This document shows, in pieces, positions 52,156 to 63,873 of a DNA stretch of 64,000 bases. The notes beneath the pieces were generated by a model. The model searched no databases. It worked only from the letters and a program-made list of their open reading frames with translations, and was not told the origin of the DNA. The stretch comes from Dryocola boscaweniae (GTDB lineage Bacteria > Pseudomonadota > Gammaproteobacteria > Enterobacterales > Enterobacteriaceae). The stretch lies in the NCBI RefSeq assembly GCF_025215095.1, contig NZ_JALHAP010000070.1:61903-125902 (forward strand), given 5' to 3'. Within the stretch, counting starts at the first letter, position 1. Each line of letters opens with the position of its first letter. A program made the position numbers and the translations under genes.

Positions 52156-53396
52156 CGCACACCCCGTGTAAACGCCTGGGCTTTTGCCAGACGCGTTTCA
52201 TAATCAATACGCAGTAACATCATGATTGCCGTAGACATAATCAACAAACTGGAACCGCCGTAGCTGATAAGCGGCAGCGTCAGGCCCTTCGTCGGCAACA
52301 TACCTGCCGCCGCGCCCACGTTAACCAACGCCTGGAAACTGAACCAGATGCCGATTGAACAAGCGAGGAAGCCCGCAAAACGTTGATCCATTTCAAGAGC
52401 GCGTTTGCCGATGGACATGGCGCGAAAAGCGACGAAGAATACCATCAATAAAGCCAGTACCACACCGATATATCCCAGTTCTTCGCCAATAATGGAGAAG
52501 ATAAAGTCAGTGTGCGCTTCCGGCAGATACTCCAGTTTTTGCACCGAGTTTCCCAAGCCCTGGCCCCACAATTCGCCGCGACCGAACGCCATCAGCGACT
52601 GCGTTAGCTGATAGCCGCTACCGAAAGGATCTTCCCACGGATTCCAGAAAGACGTTACACGGCGGATACGATATGGCTCAGCAAGAATCAGCAGCACGAC
52701 CGCCGAAATCCCCATGCCGATAATGGCGATGAACTGCCAGAGCTTCGCGCCTGCGAGGAACAGCATCGCAAGCGTTGTGACAAACAATACAACGACAGTA
52801 CCGAGGTCAGGCTGAGCCAGCAGCAGTATCGCCATCACCAGAATCACGCCCATCGGTTTAAGGAAGCCGCGCAGGTTATTACGCACTTCATCAACCTTGC
52901 GCACAAGATAGTTGGCGAGATAGCAGAACAGCGACAGCTTGGTGAATTCGGCAGGCTGAATACGCAGCGGGCCGAAGGCAATCCAGCGCGATGCGCCGTT
53001 AACCGAACTACCCACCACCAGCACAATCAGCAGCATCGCAATAGAAAGCAGCAGCATTGCTGTGCTGTGCCGCTGCCAGAACTCCATAGGCAGACGGAGC
53101 GTTATCAACGACAGGACGAATGCCAGAACGATATACAGGCCATCACGTTTGGCAAACAGGAACGGATCGTTTGCCAGGCGCTGCCCAACCGGCATTGACG
53201 CCGAAGTCACCATGATAAAACCAATCGCGGCCAGACCAAACGTTAACCACAGCAAGGTGCGATCGTAGAGCACCATGCTGTTTGAGTCAGCTTCACGGGA
53301 GCCCATCACCCAGCCTTTTAGCGCGGATGACACCCATGCCAGGATACCGAATCCTGGAATACGGGGCATACGCAGACGAGGGAGTGATAAACGCAT
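52152..53396 (-). CDS. ftsW: Septal peptidoglycan glycosyltransferase FtsW
   Basis: FtsW is a SEDS-family polymerase that works with FtsI at the septum. The 414 aa protein has about ten membrane segments; [33 protein letters not shown], the catalytic-loop segment [16 protein letters not shown] with its Asp, and [14 protein letters not shown] are all family hallmarks. It overlaps murD by one base. Confidence 0.98.
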   Translation of the reverse strand: MRLSLPRLRMPRIPGFGILAWVSSALKGWVMGSREADSNSMVLYDRTLLWLTFGLAAIGFIMVTSASMPVGQRLANDPFLFAKRDGLYIVLAFVLSLITLRLPMEFWQRHSTAMLLLSIAMLLIVLVVGSSVNGASRWIAFGPLRIQPAEFTKLSLFCYLANYLVRKVDEVRNNLRGFLKPMGVILVMAILLLAQPDLGTVVVLFVTTLAMLFLAGAKLWQFIAIIGMGISAVVLLILAEPYRIRRVTSFWNPWEDPFGSGYQLTQSLMAFGRGELWGQGLGNSVQKLEYLPEAHTDFIFSIIGEELGYIGVVLALLMVFFVAFRAMSIGKRALEMDQRFAGFLACSIGIWFSFQALVNVGAAAGMLPTKGLTLPLISYGGSSLLIMSTAIMMLLRIDYETRLAKAQAFTRGVR

Positions 53397-54712
53397 CAGC
53401 CCAGCTCCTTCGCAAGTCGGATAAAGAGATCGCCACGCTGTTCAAAGTTTTTGAACTGATCGAGGCTTGCGCAGGCCGGCGACAGAAGGACCATATCGCC
53501 CGGCTTAACGCGCGGGGCGATAAGCGCCATCGCCTGCGCCATGGTTTCCGTTTGCTCTGCGACTTCCGGGCGCAGCTCAGCAAGCTCGGCGCCGTCGCGA
53601 CCAAAACAGTACAGGCGAATATTCGGGCCCTGTAGATATTGCGCAAGCGATGAGAAATCCGCAGATTTACCGTCGCCGCCCAGCAGCAGATGCAGCGTGC
53701 CGTCCACGTGCAGGCCGTTAAGCGCGGCTTCGGTGCTGCCTACGTTTGTGGCTTTGGAATCGTTAATCCAGCGCACGCCATTATGTTCCCATGCCAACTG
53801 GAAACGGTGCGCAAGGCCGGTAAAGGTTGTCAGCGCCTTCAGGCTGCTGGAGCGTGGCAGCTTCACCGCATCGGCCAGCGCAAGGGCTGCCAGTGCGTTT
53901 GTGTAATTGTGCTGGCCTGACAGCTTCATTTCTTTGGTGCTGAGCACTTTCTCACCCTTCACGCGCAGCCAGGTATCTCCTTGCTGGCGATTGAGATGAT
54001 AGTCGCCTACGTCTACGCCAAAACTCACGCAACGCTCATCCGCGCCGCGTACCGGCATGGTTAAAGCGTCGTCCGCATTCACCACGCAAACCGCCGCATT
54101 TTCATAAACACGCAGTTTGGCCGCACGATACTGCTGCAGGCCAAACGGGTATCTGTCCATATGATCTTCTGTGACGTTAAGGATCGTGGCGGCTGCCGCT
54201 TTCAGGCTACAGGTGGTTTCTAACTGGAAGCTGGAAAGTTCCAGCACGTACAGTTCGCGATTAGGCTCCAGCAGCATCAGCGCAGGCAGGCCAATGTTGC
54301 CGCCTACCCCGACGTTTATGCCAGCGGCTTTCGCCATTTCGCCTACGAGGCTTGTCACCGTGCTTTTCCCGTTTGAGCCGGTAATCGCCACAATCGGCGC
54401 CTGCGCCTCGCGGCAGAACAGTTCGATGTCGCCGATGATTTCCACACCGTTATCAGCCGCGCGGCTTAATGCCGGATGCGCCAGCGCGATACCAGGACTG
54501 GCGACAATTAAATCTGCCGCCAGCAGCCAGTCTTCATTCAGGGAGCCGAGATGATGCTCTACCGCTTCCGGCAGTTTATCAAGACCTGGCGGGGAGATAC
54601 GGCTGTCCATTACACGTGGCGTAACGCCGCGTGCAAGGAAGAAATCCACGCAGGACAGGCCGGTTAAGCCCAACCCGATAATGACGACTTTTTTACCCTG
54701 GTAATCTGCCAT
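53396..54712 (-). CDS. murD: UDP-MurNAc-L-Ala-D-glutamate ligase
   Basis: MurD adds D-Glu to UDP-MurNAc-L-Ala. The 438 aa protein has the N-terminal [17 protein letters not shown] loop, the ATP loop [14 protein letters not shown], the [11 protein letters not shown] segment and [10 protein letters not shown], all typical. It starts 2 bases before mraY ends in transcription order (mraY upstream). Confidence 0.98.
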   Translation of the reverse strand: MADYQGKKVVIIGLGLTGLSCVDFFLARGVTPRVMDSRISPPGLDKLPEAVEHHLGSLNEDWLLAADLIVASPGIALAHPALSRAADNGVEIIGDIELFCREAQAPIVAITGSNGKSTVTSLVGEMAKAAGINVGVGGNIGLPALMLLEPNRELYVLELSSFQLETTCSLKAAAATILNVTEDHMDRYPFGLQQYRAAKLRVYENAAVCVVNADDALTMPVRGADERCVSFGVDVGDYHLNRQQGDTWLRVKGEKVLSTKEMKLSGQHNYTNALAALALADAVKLPRSSSLKALTTFTGLAHRFQLAWEHNGVRWINDSKATNVGSTEAALNGLHVDGTLHLLLGGDGKSADFSSLAQYLQGPNIRLYCFGRDGAELAELRPEVAEQTETMAQAMALIAPRVKPGDMVLLSPACASLDQFKNFEQRGDLFIRLAKELG

Positions 54713-54714
54713 GG

Positions 54715-55797
54715 TTAACGCACCTTCAGCGTAGCCAGTCCAATCAGGACCAGCATCAGCGAGATAATCCAGAAGCGCACAATAACGCGCGGCTCTGGCC
54801 AGCCTTTCAATTCATAGTGGTGATGGATTGGCGCCATGCGGAAAATACGCTGCCCGCGCAGTTTAAAGGAACCCACCTGCAGAATGACGGAAAGCGTTTC
54901 GACTACGAACACGCCGCCCATAATCACTAACAGGAACTCCTGGCGCAGCAGAACCGCGATTGTGCCAAGCGCGCCGCCCAAAGCCAGGGAGCCAACGTCT
55001 CCCATAAAGACCTGAGCCGGGTAGGTGTTGAACCACAGGAAGCCTAAACCGGCACCGACAATTGCCGTACAAACGATTACCAACTCCCCCGCGTGACGCA
55101 AATAAGGAATATGCAGGTAACCGGCAAAATTCATGTTACCGGTAGCCCATGCCACCAGCGCGAAGCCGCCTGCGACCAAAACGGTAGGCATGATTGCCAG
55201 ACCGTCCAGGCCATCGGTCAGGTTCACCGCATTGCCGGTGCCGACAATCACAAAGTAGGCCAGCAGAACATAGAACAGACCAAGCTGCGGCATCACGTCT
55301 TTAAAGAACGGCACAACCAGCTCGGTGGCTGGCGTTCCTTTTCCGGCGATGTACATAGTGAAGGCCACGGCCAGGGCAATGACGGACATCCAGAAATACT
55401 TCCAGCGCGCGATAAGCCCTTTAGTATCTTTGCGCACAACTTTGCGATAATCGTCGACAAAGCCTATTGCCCCATACCCCACCAGCACAAACAGCACGCA
55501 CCAGACATAAGGGTTTGATGGATAGGCCCACAGCAGCACAGAAATCACGATAGAAGTCAGGATCATAATCCCGCCCATCGTCGGCGTCCCGCGTTTGCTG
55601 AAATGCGATTCCGGACCGTCGTTACGCACGACCTGGCCGAAAGAAAGTTGCTGTAAACGGGCAATCATACGCGGGCCCATCCACAAGGAGATGAACAGCG
55701 CGGTCAGCAGGCTGACGATGGCGCGAAACGTCAGATAAGAAAAGACGTTAAAGCCGGAATAATATTTGACCAAATGTTCGGCCAGCCAAACTAACAT
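54715..55797 (-). CDS. mraY: Phospho-MurNAc-pentapeptide translocase MraY
   Basis: MraY moves phospho-MurNAc-pentapeptide to undecaprenyl phosphate, making lipid I. From ATG 55797 (360 aa, AGGAG upstream) it has ten membrane segments, the Asp pair in [21 protein letters not shown], the third Asp in [10 protein letters not shown] and the His cluster [11 protein letters not shown]. It overlaps murF by 7 bases; an ATG-like start further upstream lies within murF. Confidence 0.98.
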   Translation of the reverse strand: MLVWLAEHLVKYYSGFNVFSYLTFRAIVSLLTALFISLWMGPRMIARLQQLSFGQVVRNDGPESHFSKRGTPTMGGIMILTSIVISVLLWAYPSNPYVWCVLFVLVGYGAIGFVDDYRKVVRKDTKGLIARWKYFWMSVIALAVAFTMYIAGKGTPATELVVPFFKDVMPQLGLFYVLLAYFVIVGTGNAVNLTDGLDGLAIMPTVLVAGGFALVAWATGNMNFAGYLHIPYLRHAGELVIVCTAIVGAGLGFLWFNTYPAQVFMGDVGSLALGGALGTIAVLLRQEFLLVIMGGVFVVETLSVILQVGSFKLRGQRIFRMAPIHHHYELKGWPEPRVIVRFWIISLMLVLIGLATLKVR

Positions 55798-57149
55798 GTT
55801 CCATTCTCCTGTAATGCGCATACCACCTCTTCCATGGCAGCACTACGTGAACCCTTCACTAAAATGGTAATAATTGAATGCTCTGCAATCAGCGCATTCA
55901 GCCGCGAAATCACGGCTTTTTTATCGGTAAAATGTTCGCCAACTTCAGAGGCCTGGCTAATAATTTCGCTCAGCACGCCAACGCTTAACACGCAATCGAT
56001 ACCGGCGGCTTTCGCAGCTTCCCCAACCTGGCGATGGCAATCTTGCGCTCTGGCGCCAAGCTCTCCCATATCCCCAACGACCATAACGCGAAAACCAGGC
56101 ATTTCAGACAGTACCTGAGCGGCTGCGGTCATCGAACCTACGTTTGCGTTGTAGCTGTCATCGAGCAGCAATTGCGTGTCGGAAAGCTGAATAGGATACA
56201 GGCGCCCCGGCACGGCTTTGAGCTCTGCCAGCCCCGTTTTCACGGCGTCAAGAGGTGCGCCAACGGCCATTGCCAGCGCGGTAGCAGCAAGCGCATTGGC
56301 GATATTGTGGCGGCCCGGCAACGGCATAGTGACGTCTATATCGCCCGTTGGGGTTTGCAGCGTGAATTCGGTGCCGTGAGAAGTGATATGCACGTTCGTA
56401 GCGGTGAAATCGCTGTCGGCCGCGTTAGGCGAAAAACGCCAGGTTTTGCGTTTGCCAATCACCTCCTGCCAGTTCAGCCAGTCGTTGTTATCGGCATTGA
56501 TAATGGCGATGCCGTTCGCAGGCAAACCGGCAAAGATTTCCCCTTTGGCCTTCGCAACGCCCGCAAGCGACCCGAAGCCTTCCAGATGCGCGGCGGCGAG
56601 GTTATTCACCAGCGCAGCTTCCGGACGCGTCAGCCCTACCGTCCAGGCGATTTCGCCCTGATGGTTTGCTCCAAGTTCAATAACGGCGTAATCGTATTCC
56701 GGAGTCAGACGCAGCAGCGTCATTGGCACCCCGATGTCGTTATTCAGGTTACCGGCGGTATAAAGCGTGTTACCGCACTGGCGCAGGATTGCTGCGGTCA
56801 TCTCTTTTACGGATGTCTTGCCGGAAGAACCGGTCAAAGCAACCACGCGAGTCGGTACCTGCTGGCGAACCCAGGCGCCAAGCTGGCCGAAGGCCTGGCG
56901 CGTGTCTTCAACAACCAGTTGAGGAACGTCTATCGGCAGCTTATGGCTAACCAGCAGCGCGCCCGCTCCGCCTTTAATGGCATCTTCGGCGAAGTCATGG
57001 GCGTCAAAACGTTCGCCTTTGAAGGCGACGAACAGGCAGCCCGGCGTTAATTTACGCGTGTCGGTCGTGACATCGACGATATCCGCATCCGCGCCGTGCA
57101 GTTGCCCTGCCAGGATACCGGCAAGTTGGCTCAGGGAAACGCGGATCAT
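55791..57149 (-). CDS. murF: UDP-MurNAc-tripeptide-D-Ala-D-Ala ligase
   Basis: MurF attaches D-Ala-D-Ala (from DdlB) to the muramyl tripeptide. At 452 aa it matches E. coli; ATP loop [40 protein letters not shown] and [15 protein letters not shown] are present. It overlaps murE by 4 bases and mraY by 7. Confidence 0.98.
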   Translation of the reverse strand: MIRVSLSQLAGILAGQLHGADADIVDVTTDTRKLTPGCLFVAFKGERFDAHDFAEDAIKGGAGALLVSHKLPIDVPQLVVEDTRQAFGQLGAWVRQQVPTRVVALTGSSGKTSVKEMTAAILRQCGNTLYTAGNLNNDIGVPMTLLRLTPEYDYAVIELGANHQGEIAWTVGLTRPEAALVNNLAAAHLEGFGSLAGVAKAKGEIFAGLPANGIAIINADNNDWLNWQEVIGKRKTWRFSPNAADSDFTATNVHITSHGTEFTLQTPTGDIDVTMPLPGRHNIANALAATALAMAVGAPLDAVKTGLAELKAVPGRLYPIQLSDTQLLLDDSYNANVGSMTAAAQVLSEMPGFRVMVVGDMGELGARAQDCHRQVGEAAKAAGIDCVLSVGVLSEIISQASEVGEHFTDKKAVISRLNALIAEHSIITILVKGSRSAAMEEVVCALQENGTC

Positions 57150-58633
57150 GCCACAACTCCCAGCAAACGAGCTGCAGTCACACGATCGGAATAGTCGAGA
57201 CGGCGATTGCCAACAATTTGATAATCTTCATGTCCTTTGCCTGCGACCAGCACCACGTCATTCTCTTTAGCCTGCATGATGGCATTGGTGACGGCTTCCG
57301 CACGCCCTAAAACCACACAGGCACGCCCCGCATCCAGCATGCCGGCAAGAATGTCGTTCACAATAGCTTTAGGTTCTTCGGTCCGCGGGTTGTCGTCGGT
57401 AACCACAATCACATCAGCGTACTGTTCTGCAATGGCGCCCATCATTGGACGTTTGCCTTTGTCGCGGTCGCCGCCGCAGCCAAACACGCACCACAGCTTA
57501 CCGGTACAGTGCAGACGCGCAGCCTGCAGCGCTTTCTCCAGCGCATCCGGTGTGTGCGCATAATCCACCACTACCGTGGTTTTACCCGGCGCGGTGAACA
57601 CTTCCATACGGCCGCAAACAGGCTGCAGGCGCTCAGCGGTTTTCAACAGTTCGGCAAGTTCATAATCCAGCGCGAGAAGCGTTGCCAAAGCCAGCAACAG
57701 ATTGCTGACGTTAAATGCTCCCATCAGACGACTTTCGACTACGCCATCGCCCCAGGAGGAGCTGAACTGAATAGTGGCTCCGCCATCGTGATAGTGAACA
57801 TTTGTCGCCTTCAGCCAGCGCCCACGGCAATCAGGCTGAAGATTGTCTTCCATGGTCACCGCCACGGCATCCGGCAGACGCGCCAGCCACTTACGGCCTA
57901 CTTCATCGTCCGCGTTAATAATGGCCTGCCCGGCCTCATGCTCGGAGAACAGCAGCCATTTGGCGGCTTCGTAGCCAGCCATGTCGCCATGATAATCAAG
58001 ATGGTCGCGGCTAAGATTGGTAAACACGGAAGCTGCAAATTTCAGCGCCGCCACGCGATGCTGTACCAGGCCATGGGAAGAAACTTCCATCGCCGCAAAC
58101 GTTGCGCCCTGCTGATGCAGGTTAGCGAGCACTTGCTGCACATCGACCGCTGAGCCCGTAGTATTTTCGGTTGGGATAACCTGATTCAGCAGTCCATTAC
58201 CCACGGTTCCCATCACCGCGCTAGTTTCGCCCAGTAACTGAGCCCATTGCGCTAAAAGCTGGGTGGTCGTGGTTTTGCCATTGGTGCCAGTTACGCCAAC
58301 CAGACGCAGCGCGTCGGAAGGTTCGTGGTAAAAACGTCCCGCAAGCGCGGAGAGTCGTTGATGCAGTTGGCTGAGATAAATCACCGGCACACCGTGCATT
58401 TCACGGATTTCGCCATCGCTTGCTTCGCCTTGCGCTTCAGCAACGACAGCCGCTACGCCTTGCGCAATTGCCTGCGGGATATATCGACGCCCGTCCGCCT
58501 GATGACCGACCACCGCCACAAAAAGGTCGCCCGAAGCCGCCACGCGGCTATCGAGTGTCATCTCTCGCAGTGCTCTCTCCGGTGCTGTCGGCACCCACGG
58601 AGCGAGAAGGTCGCGCAAATTACGATCTGCCAC
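57146..58633 (-). CDS. murE: UDP-MurNAc-L-Ala-D-Glu-meso-diaminopimelate ligase
   Basis: MurE adds the third residue of the stem peptide. The DNPR motif ([12 protein letters not shown]) predicts meso-diaminopimelate rather than lysine, as expected in Gram-negatives. ATP loop [14 protein letters not shown] and [10 protein letters not shown] are present; 495 aa, equal to E. coli. It overlaps ftsI by 14 bases. Confidence 0.98.
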   Translation of the reverse strand: MADRNLRDLLAPWVPTAPERALREMTLDSRVAASGDLFVAVVGHQADGRRYIPQAIAQGVAAVVAEAQGEASDGEIREMHGVPVIYLSQLHQRLSALAGRFYHEPSDALRLVGVTGTNGKTTTTQLLAQWAQLLGETSAVMGTVGNGLLNQVIPTENTTGSAVDVQQVLANLHQQGATFAAMEVSSHGLVQHRVAALKFAASVFTNLSRDHLDYHGDMAGYEAAKWLLFSEHEAGQAIINADDEVGRKWLARLPDAVAVTMEDNLQPDCRGRWLKATNVHYHDGGATIQFSSSWGDGVVESRLMGAFNVSNLLLALATLLALDYELAELLKTAERLQPVCGRMEVFTAPGKTTVVVDYAHTPDALEKALQAARLHCTGKLWCVFGCGGDRDKGKRPMMGAIAEQYADVIVVTDDNPRTEEPKAIVNDILAGMLDAGRACVVLGRAEAVTNAIMQAKENDVVLVAGKGHEDYQIVGNRRLDYSDRVTAARLLGVVA

Positions 58634-60386
58634 CTGATCCCTCTTTCTGATTAATTACAAATTCGCTTTTTTCACCGGTTGCCAGCGCGTCTGGTTCGAT
58701 GTTCATGGTGCGTAAAACGCCGCCCATGATGGCCCCGAACACGGGCGCAGAGACGGCGCCACCGTAATATTTACCTGCCTGCGGATCGTTAATCACCACC
58801 ACCAACGCAAAGCGTGGGTTACTGGCAGGTGCTACGCCCGCGGTGTAAGCAATGTATTTGTTGATGTATTTCCCGTCCGGGCCGACTTTCTTCGCCGTAC
58901 CGGTTTTAATCGCAATACGGTAGCCTTTGATGGCCGCTTTCACGCCCCCGCCGCCTGGCAGGGCCACGCTTTCCATCATATGAACGACGGTGCGAACCGT
59001 GGATTCCGGGAAGATACGCTCGCCGGGCACCGGCGGGTCAACTTTGGTTATCGACAGCGGACGGTAAACTCCGTAGCTGCCAATGGTTGCGTAGACTCGC
59101 GCTAACTGTAACGGCGTTACCATTAGCCCATAGCCGAAAGAGAAGGTGGCCCTCTCTATGTCAGACCACCGTTGTTTTTGAGGATATAAGCCACTGCGTT
59201 CTCCGACCAACCCCAAATTGGTCGCTTTTCCCAGTCCAAAACGTGAGTAAGTATCTACTAACGCTGAGGAGGGCATCGCTAACGCCAGTTTGGAAACCCC
59301 GACGTTACTCGACTTCTGTAGTACCCCGGTGAGGGTCAATTCGCTGTAGCGCGCCACATCTTTGATCTCATGACCATTGATGCGGTACGGCACGGTATTC
59401 AGTACGGTATTTTCCTGCACTACGCCACGTTGAAGCGCAGTCATTACTACCATCGGCTTAACGGTTGAACCGGGTTCAAACACGTCGGTGATGGTGCGGT
59501 TACGCATAATGTCTTTTGCCGTGCCGGTCAGGTTATTTGGGTTATAAGACGGGCTGTTTGCCATCGCCAGCACTTCGCCGGTATTGACGTCGACCAGCAC
59601 GGCGCTGCCGGATTCCGCTTTGTTAAACGCCACGGCGTTATTGAGTTCGCGATAAACCAGCGCCTGCAAACGCTCGTCGATGCTCAGCGCGAGGTTATGG
59701 GCGGCCTGGCTGTCCGTAGAAGAAATGTCTTCAATCACGCGGCCGTAGCGGTCTTTACGAACGATACGTTCGCCGGGCTGGCCCGTAAGCCATTTATCAA
59801 AGCTCTTCTCAACGCCTTCAATCCCCTGGCTGTCCACGTTGGTAAAGCCAATAAGGTGAGCGGTTACTTCGCCAGAAGGATAGTAACGGCGAGACTCCTC
59901 ACGCAGGTGAATGCCCGGCAGCTTCAGCTTTTTGATGTAGTCGCCGATGTCCGGGTTAACCTGACGCGCCAGATAGATAAAACGCCCTTTCGGGTTGCTG
60001 TTCACACGCGAGGCAAGTTGATCGAGGGGAATTTTTAGCGCATCGGCCAGCGCTTTCCAGCGATTATCAAGGGTGATGCCTCCGGCTTCATGCAGCTCTT
60101 TCGGGTCCGCCCAAATGGCCTTCACCGGCACACTCACCGCCAGCGGACGCCCCGCACGATCGCTGATCATTCCGCGAGAGGTGGAAACCTCCTGCACGCG
60201 CAGGGAACGCATGTCCCCCTGACGAACCAGCATATCCGGGGCGATAATCTGCAGCCAGGCAACGCGGCCTAACAGGAAAACCAGCGCCAGCAAAATACAA
60301 CCGCAAAGCAACGCAAAACGCCAACCGATAAAGTTGGCCTGATCGATCTGGCGTTTTGGTTTAAGCGTTTTTGCCGCTGCTCTCAT
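58620..60386 (-). CDS. ftsI: Penicillin-binding protein 3, septal transpeptidase
   Basis: FtsI crosslinks septal peptidoglycan. The 588 aa protein has a short cytoplasmic tail, one membrane anchor ([21 protein letters not shown]), the non-catalytic module and the transpeptidase triad: [10 protein letters not shown] (active Ser), [10 protein letters not shown] and [10 protein letters not shown]. It is the target of aztreonam and many cephalosporins. No insertion is seen after the P-region near residue 333, a site of known resistance duplications in E. coli. Confidence 0.98.
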   Translation of the reverse strand: MRAAAKTLKPKRQIDQANFIGWRFALLCGCILLALVFLLGRVAWLQIIAPDMLVRQGDMRSLRVQEVSTSRGMISDRAGRPLAVSVPVKAIWADPKELHEAGGITLDNRWKALADALKIPLDQLASRVNSNPKGRFIYLARQVNPDIGDYIKKLKLPGIHLREESRRYYPSGEVTAHLIGFTNVDSQGIEGVEKSFDKWLTGQPGERIVRKDRYGRVIEDISSTDSQAAHNLALSIDERLQALVYRELNNAVAFNKAESGSAVLVDVNTGEVLAMANSPSYNPNNLTGTAKDIMRNRTITDVFEPGSTVKPMVVMTALQRGVVQENTVLNTVPYRINGHEIKDVARYSELTLTGVLQKSSNVGVSKLALAMPSSALVDTYSRFGLGKATNLGLVGERSGLYPQKQRWSDIERATFSFGYGLMVTPLQLARVYATIGSYGVYRPLSITKVDPPVPGERIFPESTVRTVVHMMESVALPGGGGVKAAIKGYRIAIKTGTAKKVGPDGKYINKYIAYTAGVAPASNPRFALVVVINDPQAGKYYGGAVSAPVFGAIMGGVLRTMNIEPDALATGEKSEFVINQKEGSGGRS

Positions 60387-60401
60387 CTGTCGCGCGATTC
60401 C

Positions 60402-60764
60402 TTATTGCTGAACTACGATGTTTTCCTGCGAAGGATCGACATGCTGCAATTGCAGCTTTTCCGTAGCGATCCGTTCCACCCGGCTATGATCGCCAAGCGC
60501 GTTTTCTTCTAAAATCAGGTTACGCCATTCAATATCCAGGGCATCACGTTCAACCACCATTTGTTCACGTTGAGCGGTGAGCAAACGAGTGTGGTGCGCG
60601 GTGGTTACAACGGAAATGGCGGTAAAAATAATGGCGACGAACAAGCAGAGTGGCAGTTTGCCATGGCGCAAAAGATCCCCGCCAATCACCGTTGGCAGCG
60701 CGTGGCGCTCATTGCTACCAAGCTGGGTTACTTTCCCCAGGGCTTCTGTCACTGCGTTGATCAT
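60402..60764 (-). CDS. ftsL: Cell division protein FtsL
   Basis: FtsL is a 120 aa bitopic protein with a cytoplasmic N-terminus, one membrane segment ([21 protein letters not shown]) and a periplasmic coiled coil ([30 protein letters not shown]) that pairs with FtsB. It overlaps rsmH by 4 bases and precedes ftsI by 15. Confidence 0.97.
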   Translation of the reverse strand: MINAVTEALGKVTQLGSNERHALPTVIGGDLLRHGKLPLCLFVAIIFTAISVVTTAHHTRLLTAQREQMVVERDALDIEWRNLILEENALGDHSRVERIATEKLQLQHVDPSQENIVVQQ

Positions 60765-61702
60765 GCGTTAGTCCTCTCGGCGATACGCAGAACCGAACTG
60801 CGCGCGCGTACGTTTTCCGCTACCTCTTCTTCGCCTGGCATCATTTTGCCAAGCGATTTCAGATAGCGGCCGCCCAGTTTATTTAACTGCGCTTCCGTCA
60901 TCGGCAAACCAGCCGGAACCTGCGGCCCACGGCTGTTCTCACGCATAAAGCGCTTCACAATACGGTCTTCAAGCGAGTGGAAGCTGATTATCGACAAGCG
61001 TCCGCCGGGAGATAAGGCTTCAATGGAACCTTTCAGCGCGTTTTCGATCTCTTCTAATTCGCTGTTGATCCAGATGCGTATCGCCTGGAAAGTGCGCGTC
61101 GCTGGATGCTTAAACTTGTCTTTAACCGGCATTGCCGCTGCCACTACCGCTGCGAGCTCTTTGGTGCGAGTCATGGGCTGCTCGCGATTACGCTCGACGA
61201 TTGCGCGGGCGATACGTTTGCCAAATTTCTCTTCACCAAAGGTTTTAATAACCCAGGCGATGTCGGCTTCGTCTGCGGTGAGCAACCACTGAGCGGCAGA
61301 CTGCCCGCGTGTTGGGTCCATGCGCATATCCAGCGGACCATCACGCATAAACGAGAAACCGCGTTCTGCGTCATCGAGCTGTGGAGAAGAAACGCCAAGA
61401 TCGAGCAAAATGCCGTCTATTTTGCCCGTAAGCCCAAGTTCACTTACATACTGCGCAAGTTCTGAGAAAGGTCCGTGAATGATGGTGAAACGCGGATCGT
61501 CAATGGCCTGAGCGGCAGCGATGGCCTGTGGATCGCGGTCAATAGCCAGCAGACGGCCTTCCGCGCCCAGTTGGGAGAGAATCAGTCGTGAATGGCCACC
61601 GCGACCAAACGTGCCATCAATGTAGATGCCATCGTGACGAATATTAAGGCCGTTCACGGCCTCATCAAGCAACACCGAGGTGTGTTTAAAATTTTCCATC
61701 AT
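60761..61702 (-). CDS. rsmH: 16S rRNA m4C1402 methyltransferase
   Basis: RsmH methylates N4 of C1402 in the ribosomal P site. The 313 aa protein has the SAM loop [36 protein letters not shown], and the [15 protein letters not shown] block. It starts with two adjacent ATGs, as in E. coli, 3 bases after mraZ; overlap with ftsL indicates coupling. Confidence 0.98.
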   Translation of the reverse strand: MMENFKHTSVLLDEAVNGLNIRHDGIYIDGTFGRGGHSRLILSQLGAEGRLLAIDRDPQAIAAAQAIDDPRFTIIHGPFSELAQYVSELGLTGKIDGILLDLGVSSPQLDDAERGFSFMRDGPLDMRMDPTRGQSAAQWLLTADEADIAWVIKTFGEEKFGKRIARAIVERNREQPMTRTKELAAVVAAAMPVKDKFKHPATRTFQAIRIWINSELEEIENALKGSIEALSPGGRLSIISFHSLEDRIVKRFMRENSRGPQVPAGLPMTEAQLNKLGGRYLKSLGKMMPGEEEVAENVRARSSVLRIAERTNA

Positions 61703-61705
61703 TAC

Positions 61706-62164
61706 TTATAGTGACAAGTCCTGCAGGCGTTCCGACAAACCGGTTGTCGTTTCCTGCTCAGCGTCGATGTCTTCCTTGATCTGTTGATGCCAGGTCGCTT
61801 CATCCCACAGTTCAAACTTATTGAACTGCCCGACCAGCATGACTTCTTTGGTCAGCCTGGCGTGCTGGCGTAGAACAGGTGCCACCAGTAATCGCCCGGC
61901 ACTATCCATCTGACATTCGCTGGCATGACCAAGTAAAAGGCGCTGAACGCGGCGTTCTACAGGATTCATGCTCGACAAACGGGCTAGCTTTTGTTCAATA
62001 ATTTCCCACTCGGGGAGGGTATAGAGCAGCAGGCAGGGGTGATGGATGTCGATGGTGCATACCATCTGACCTTCTGAAGTTTCGACCAGCTTTTCCCGAT
62101 AACGGGTAGGTACGGCGAGCCGCCCCTTGCTGTCGAGATTGACTAACGTTGCCCCACGGAACAT
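61706..62164 (-). CDS. mraZ: Transcriptional regulator MraZ
   Basis: MraZ is a ring-forming AbrB-like DNA-binding protein that represses its own dcw operon in E. coli. The 152 aa protein has the two repeats with [14 protein letters not shown] and [16 protein letters not shown]. It is the first gene of the division and cell wall cluster, preceded by a promoter and a run of MraZ boxes. Confidence 0.98.
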   Translation of the reverse strand: MFRGATLVNLDSKGRLAVPTRYREKLVETSEGQMVCTIDIHHPCLLLYTLPEWEIIEQKLARLSSMNPVERRVQRLLLGHASECQMDSAGRLLVAPVLRQHARLTKEVMLVGQFNKFELWDEATWHQQIKEDIDAEQETTTGLSERLQDLSL

Positions 62165-62182
62165 GCCAGCCTCACCTTAAAC

Positions 62183-62218
62183 CACCTCTTTCCACCACTT
62201 TACCCCACAAATTCCCAC
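62183..62218 (-). promoter_or_regulatory. MraZ operator repeats
   Basis: On the minus strand four boxes recur at an exact 10-base period: TGGGA, TGGGG, TGGTG and AGGTG, separated by ATTTG, TAAAG and GAAAG. The first two fit the E. coli MraZ rule of TGGGN repeats with 5-base spacers; the later ones decay. They lie between the promoter and mraZ. Confidence 0.85.
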
Positions 62219-62225
62219 CCGAAGG

Positions 62226-62255
62226 AGTTTACGGAGCGGAGGAAAAGCTTGTCAA
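62226..62255 (-). promoter_or_regulatory. dcw cluster promoter (Pmra)
   Basis: On the minus strand: -35 TTGACA (62250-62255, full consensus), 18 bases, -10 TAAACT (62226-62231). The start near 62219 puts the MraZ boxes at about +2 to +36. Confidence 0.82.
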
Positions 62256-62701
62256 GCAAGCCTCACGGCTTAGGGAAATAAAATTCCTCACCTAAACGAT
62301 TGATTAATGGCTGGCGCAAAAAGCACTGCACAAGCGATGCAAAAATTAACGTTATGAATATTTGAAAGAAAAGAGACGAATAAACATGCGGTTCGTTAAA
62401 TCGACTGAAAACCTGATAACAAAAATATTAAGTACCCAGTTTGCGACGCGGTCGGCATTTTAAGGCATTTCCCCACAGGTTAACAGCGTCAGATGCAGGC
62501 GGAATGCAGCGCAGGGGCGGGTTTGAAGAAAAGGGAATCATTATTGTTTAATTAACCGACACTTTTTATCCGTTCGTATGTAACAAAATAATACGGCGGG
62601 TCCAATTAAACTTAAAAGGGGTGGCTTCTTTACGTTTCGTGGCGAAGATTTAATTGCCAGAAATATTAAAGGGATTTGAAACAAGAAAAATCTTAATTAA
62701 C
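62256..62701. other. AT-rich gap between cra and Pmra
   Basis: About 450 bases without a credible gene or recognisable RNA. Upstream of Pmra it is AT-rich and may hold further weak promoters; I see no repeat or conserved motif that I can name. Confidence 0.6.
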
Positions 62702-62724
62702 AAAGGCAGCCGAAACTGCCTTTT
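62702..62724. terminator. cra terminator
   Basis: AAAGGCAG (62702-62709) and CTGCCTTT (62716-62723) flank CCGAAA. The stem starts 6 bases past the cra stop; T residues follow on the minus strand only briefly, and more strongly on the plus strand. Confidence 0.75.
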
Positions 62725-62729
62725 TGTCC

Positions 62730-63734
62730 TTAATGACGGCTTAAGCTGCCACGGCGATAAAGATTGCGGCGAATACGGGTAAGCCCTGGTTTAGGTTTTC
62801 TGGGTTCATCGAGGCTTGCGAGCACTAATTCCAGCACCCGTTCGGCAACGTCACGATGACGCTGCGCCACAGCCAGTACCGGGCATTGCAAGAAATCGAG
62901 CAGTTCATGATCGCCGAAGGTTGCAATAGCCAGTTCAGAAGGCAAACGCCCTTCGCGGCGCAATGTGACGTCCATAACGCCCTGGAGCAGCGCAAAAGAT
63001 GTGGTATATAGCGCATGCGGCATTGGATGCGTTTCCAGCCATTTTTCGAAGAGCTGGGCCGCGGCTTCGCGTTCATAGCTATTGGCATACAAGAAATGGA
63101 CTTCGCGCGGATCGTCCTTCCAGGCCGTACGAAAACCTTGTTCGCGTAGATAGCTGACGGAAAGTTCAGGCAACGCGCCGAGATAAAGAATCGTATCGCC
63201 CGGGAATTTGCGCAGTTCTTCTGCGAGCATTTCAGCATCGTCCTGATCGGCTCCGACTACGCTTGTGAAGTGTTCTCGATCCAGCGCGCGGTCAAGCGCG
63301 ATGATTGGGAACGGATCGTTCGCCCAACGCTGATAGAAAGGATGCTCCGGCGGAAGAGATGTTGAAACGATTATCGCATCAACCTGACGCTGTAGAAGAT
63401 GCTCAATACAACGCATCTCATTATCTGGCTGATCTTCTGAGCAGGCGATCAGCAACTGGTAGCCGCGCTGGCGAGCCTGTCGTTCCAGATAGTTCGCAAT
63501 TCGGGTGTAACTGGTGTTTTCCAGATCCGGGATAACGAGGCCAATAGAGCGTGTGCGCCCCGCTCGCAAACCCGCCGCTACCGCATTTGGGTGGTAGTTA
63601 TGTTCGCGTACAACCGCCATGACTTTCTCAACGGTTTTGTCACTGACACGATACTGCTTTGCTTTACCGTTGATGACGTAGCTCGCCGTGGTGCGCGAAA
63701 CTCCAGCCAGGCGCGCGATTTCATCCAATTTCAC
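62730..63734 (-). CDS. cra: Catabolite repressor/activator Cra
   Basis: Cra (FruR) is a LacI-family regulator of carbon flow released by fructose 1-phosphate or fructose 1,6-bisphosphate. The 334 aa protein has an N-terminal HTH ([21 protein letters not shown]) and hinge helix region [21 protein letters not shown], then the sugar-binding core. It starts at GTG 63734 after AAGGGG; a 12-codon frame ends across this start (GTGA). Upstream order is broken by an IS element. Confidence 0.97.
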   Translation of the reverse strand: MKLDEIARLAGVSRTTASYVINGKAKQYRVSDKTVEKVMAVVREHNYHPNAVAAGLRAGRTRSIGLVIPDLENTSYTRIANYLERQARQRGYQLLIACSEDQPDNEMRCIEHLLQRQVDAIIVSTSLPPEHPFYQRWANDPFPIIALDRALDREHFTSVVGADQDDAEMLAEELRKFPGDTILYLGALPELSVSYLREQGFRTAWKDDPREVHFLYANSYEREAAAQLFEKWLETHPMPHALYTTSFALLQGVMDVTLRREGRLPSELAIATFGDHELLDFLQCPVLAVAQRHRDVAERVLELVLASLDEPRKPKPGLTRIRRNLYRRGSLSRH

Positions 63735-63769
63735 AGTAGCCCCTTAATCAGTAAGTTATCCATAACCAT
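63731..63769 (-). other. Possible short upstream ORF overlapping the cra start
   Basis: ATG 63769 opens a 12-codon frame reading [12 protein letters not shown] whose TGA overlaps the GTG of cra. There is an AGGG close to the ATG. It could couple translation to cra, but its size allows chance. Confidence 0.25.
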
Positions 63770-63821
63770 ACCCTGGTCATGGTTACAACATTGACATCTA
63801 AGCGCAGAATAATAACTCCAG

Positions 63822-63843
63822 CAACTGCTTTTGCGGGCAGTTG
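63822..63843. repeat. Inverted repeat upstream of cra
   Basis: CAACTGC (63822-63828) and GCAGTTG (63837-63843) flank eight bases. It lies about 90 bases upstream of the cra start and could be an operator or a hairpin. No regulator is assigned. Confidence 0.4.
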
Positions 63844-63873
63844 TCGGGAAGTTTGCAAAAAAAAGCCCGGTAT

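Noticed and set aside
63735..63873. fruL leader peptide upstream of cra
   Set aside because: No reading frame here resembles the leader I remember from E. coli; the only short frame is reported separately at low confidence.
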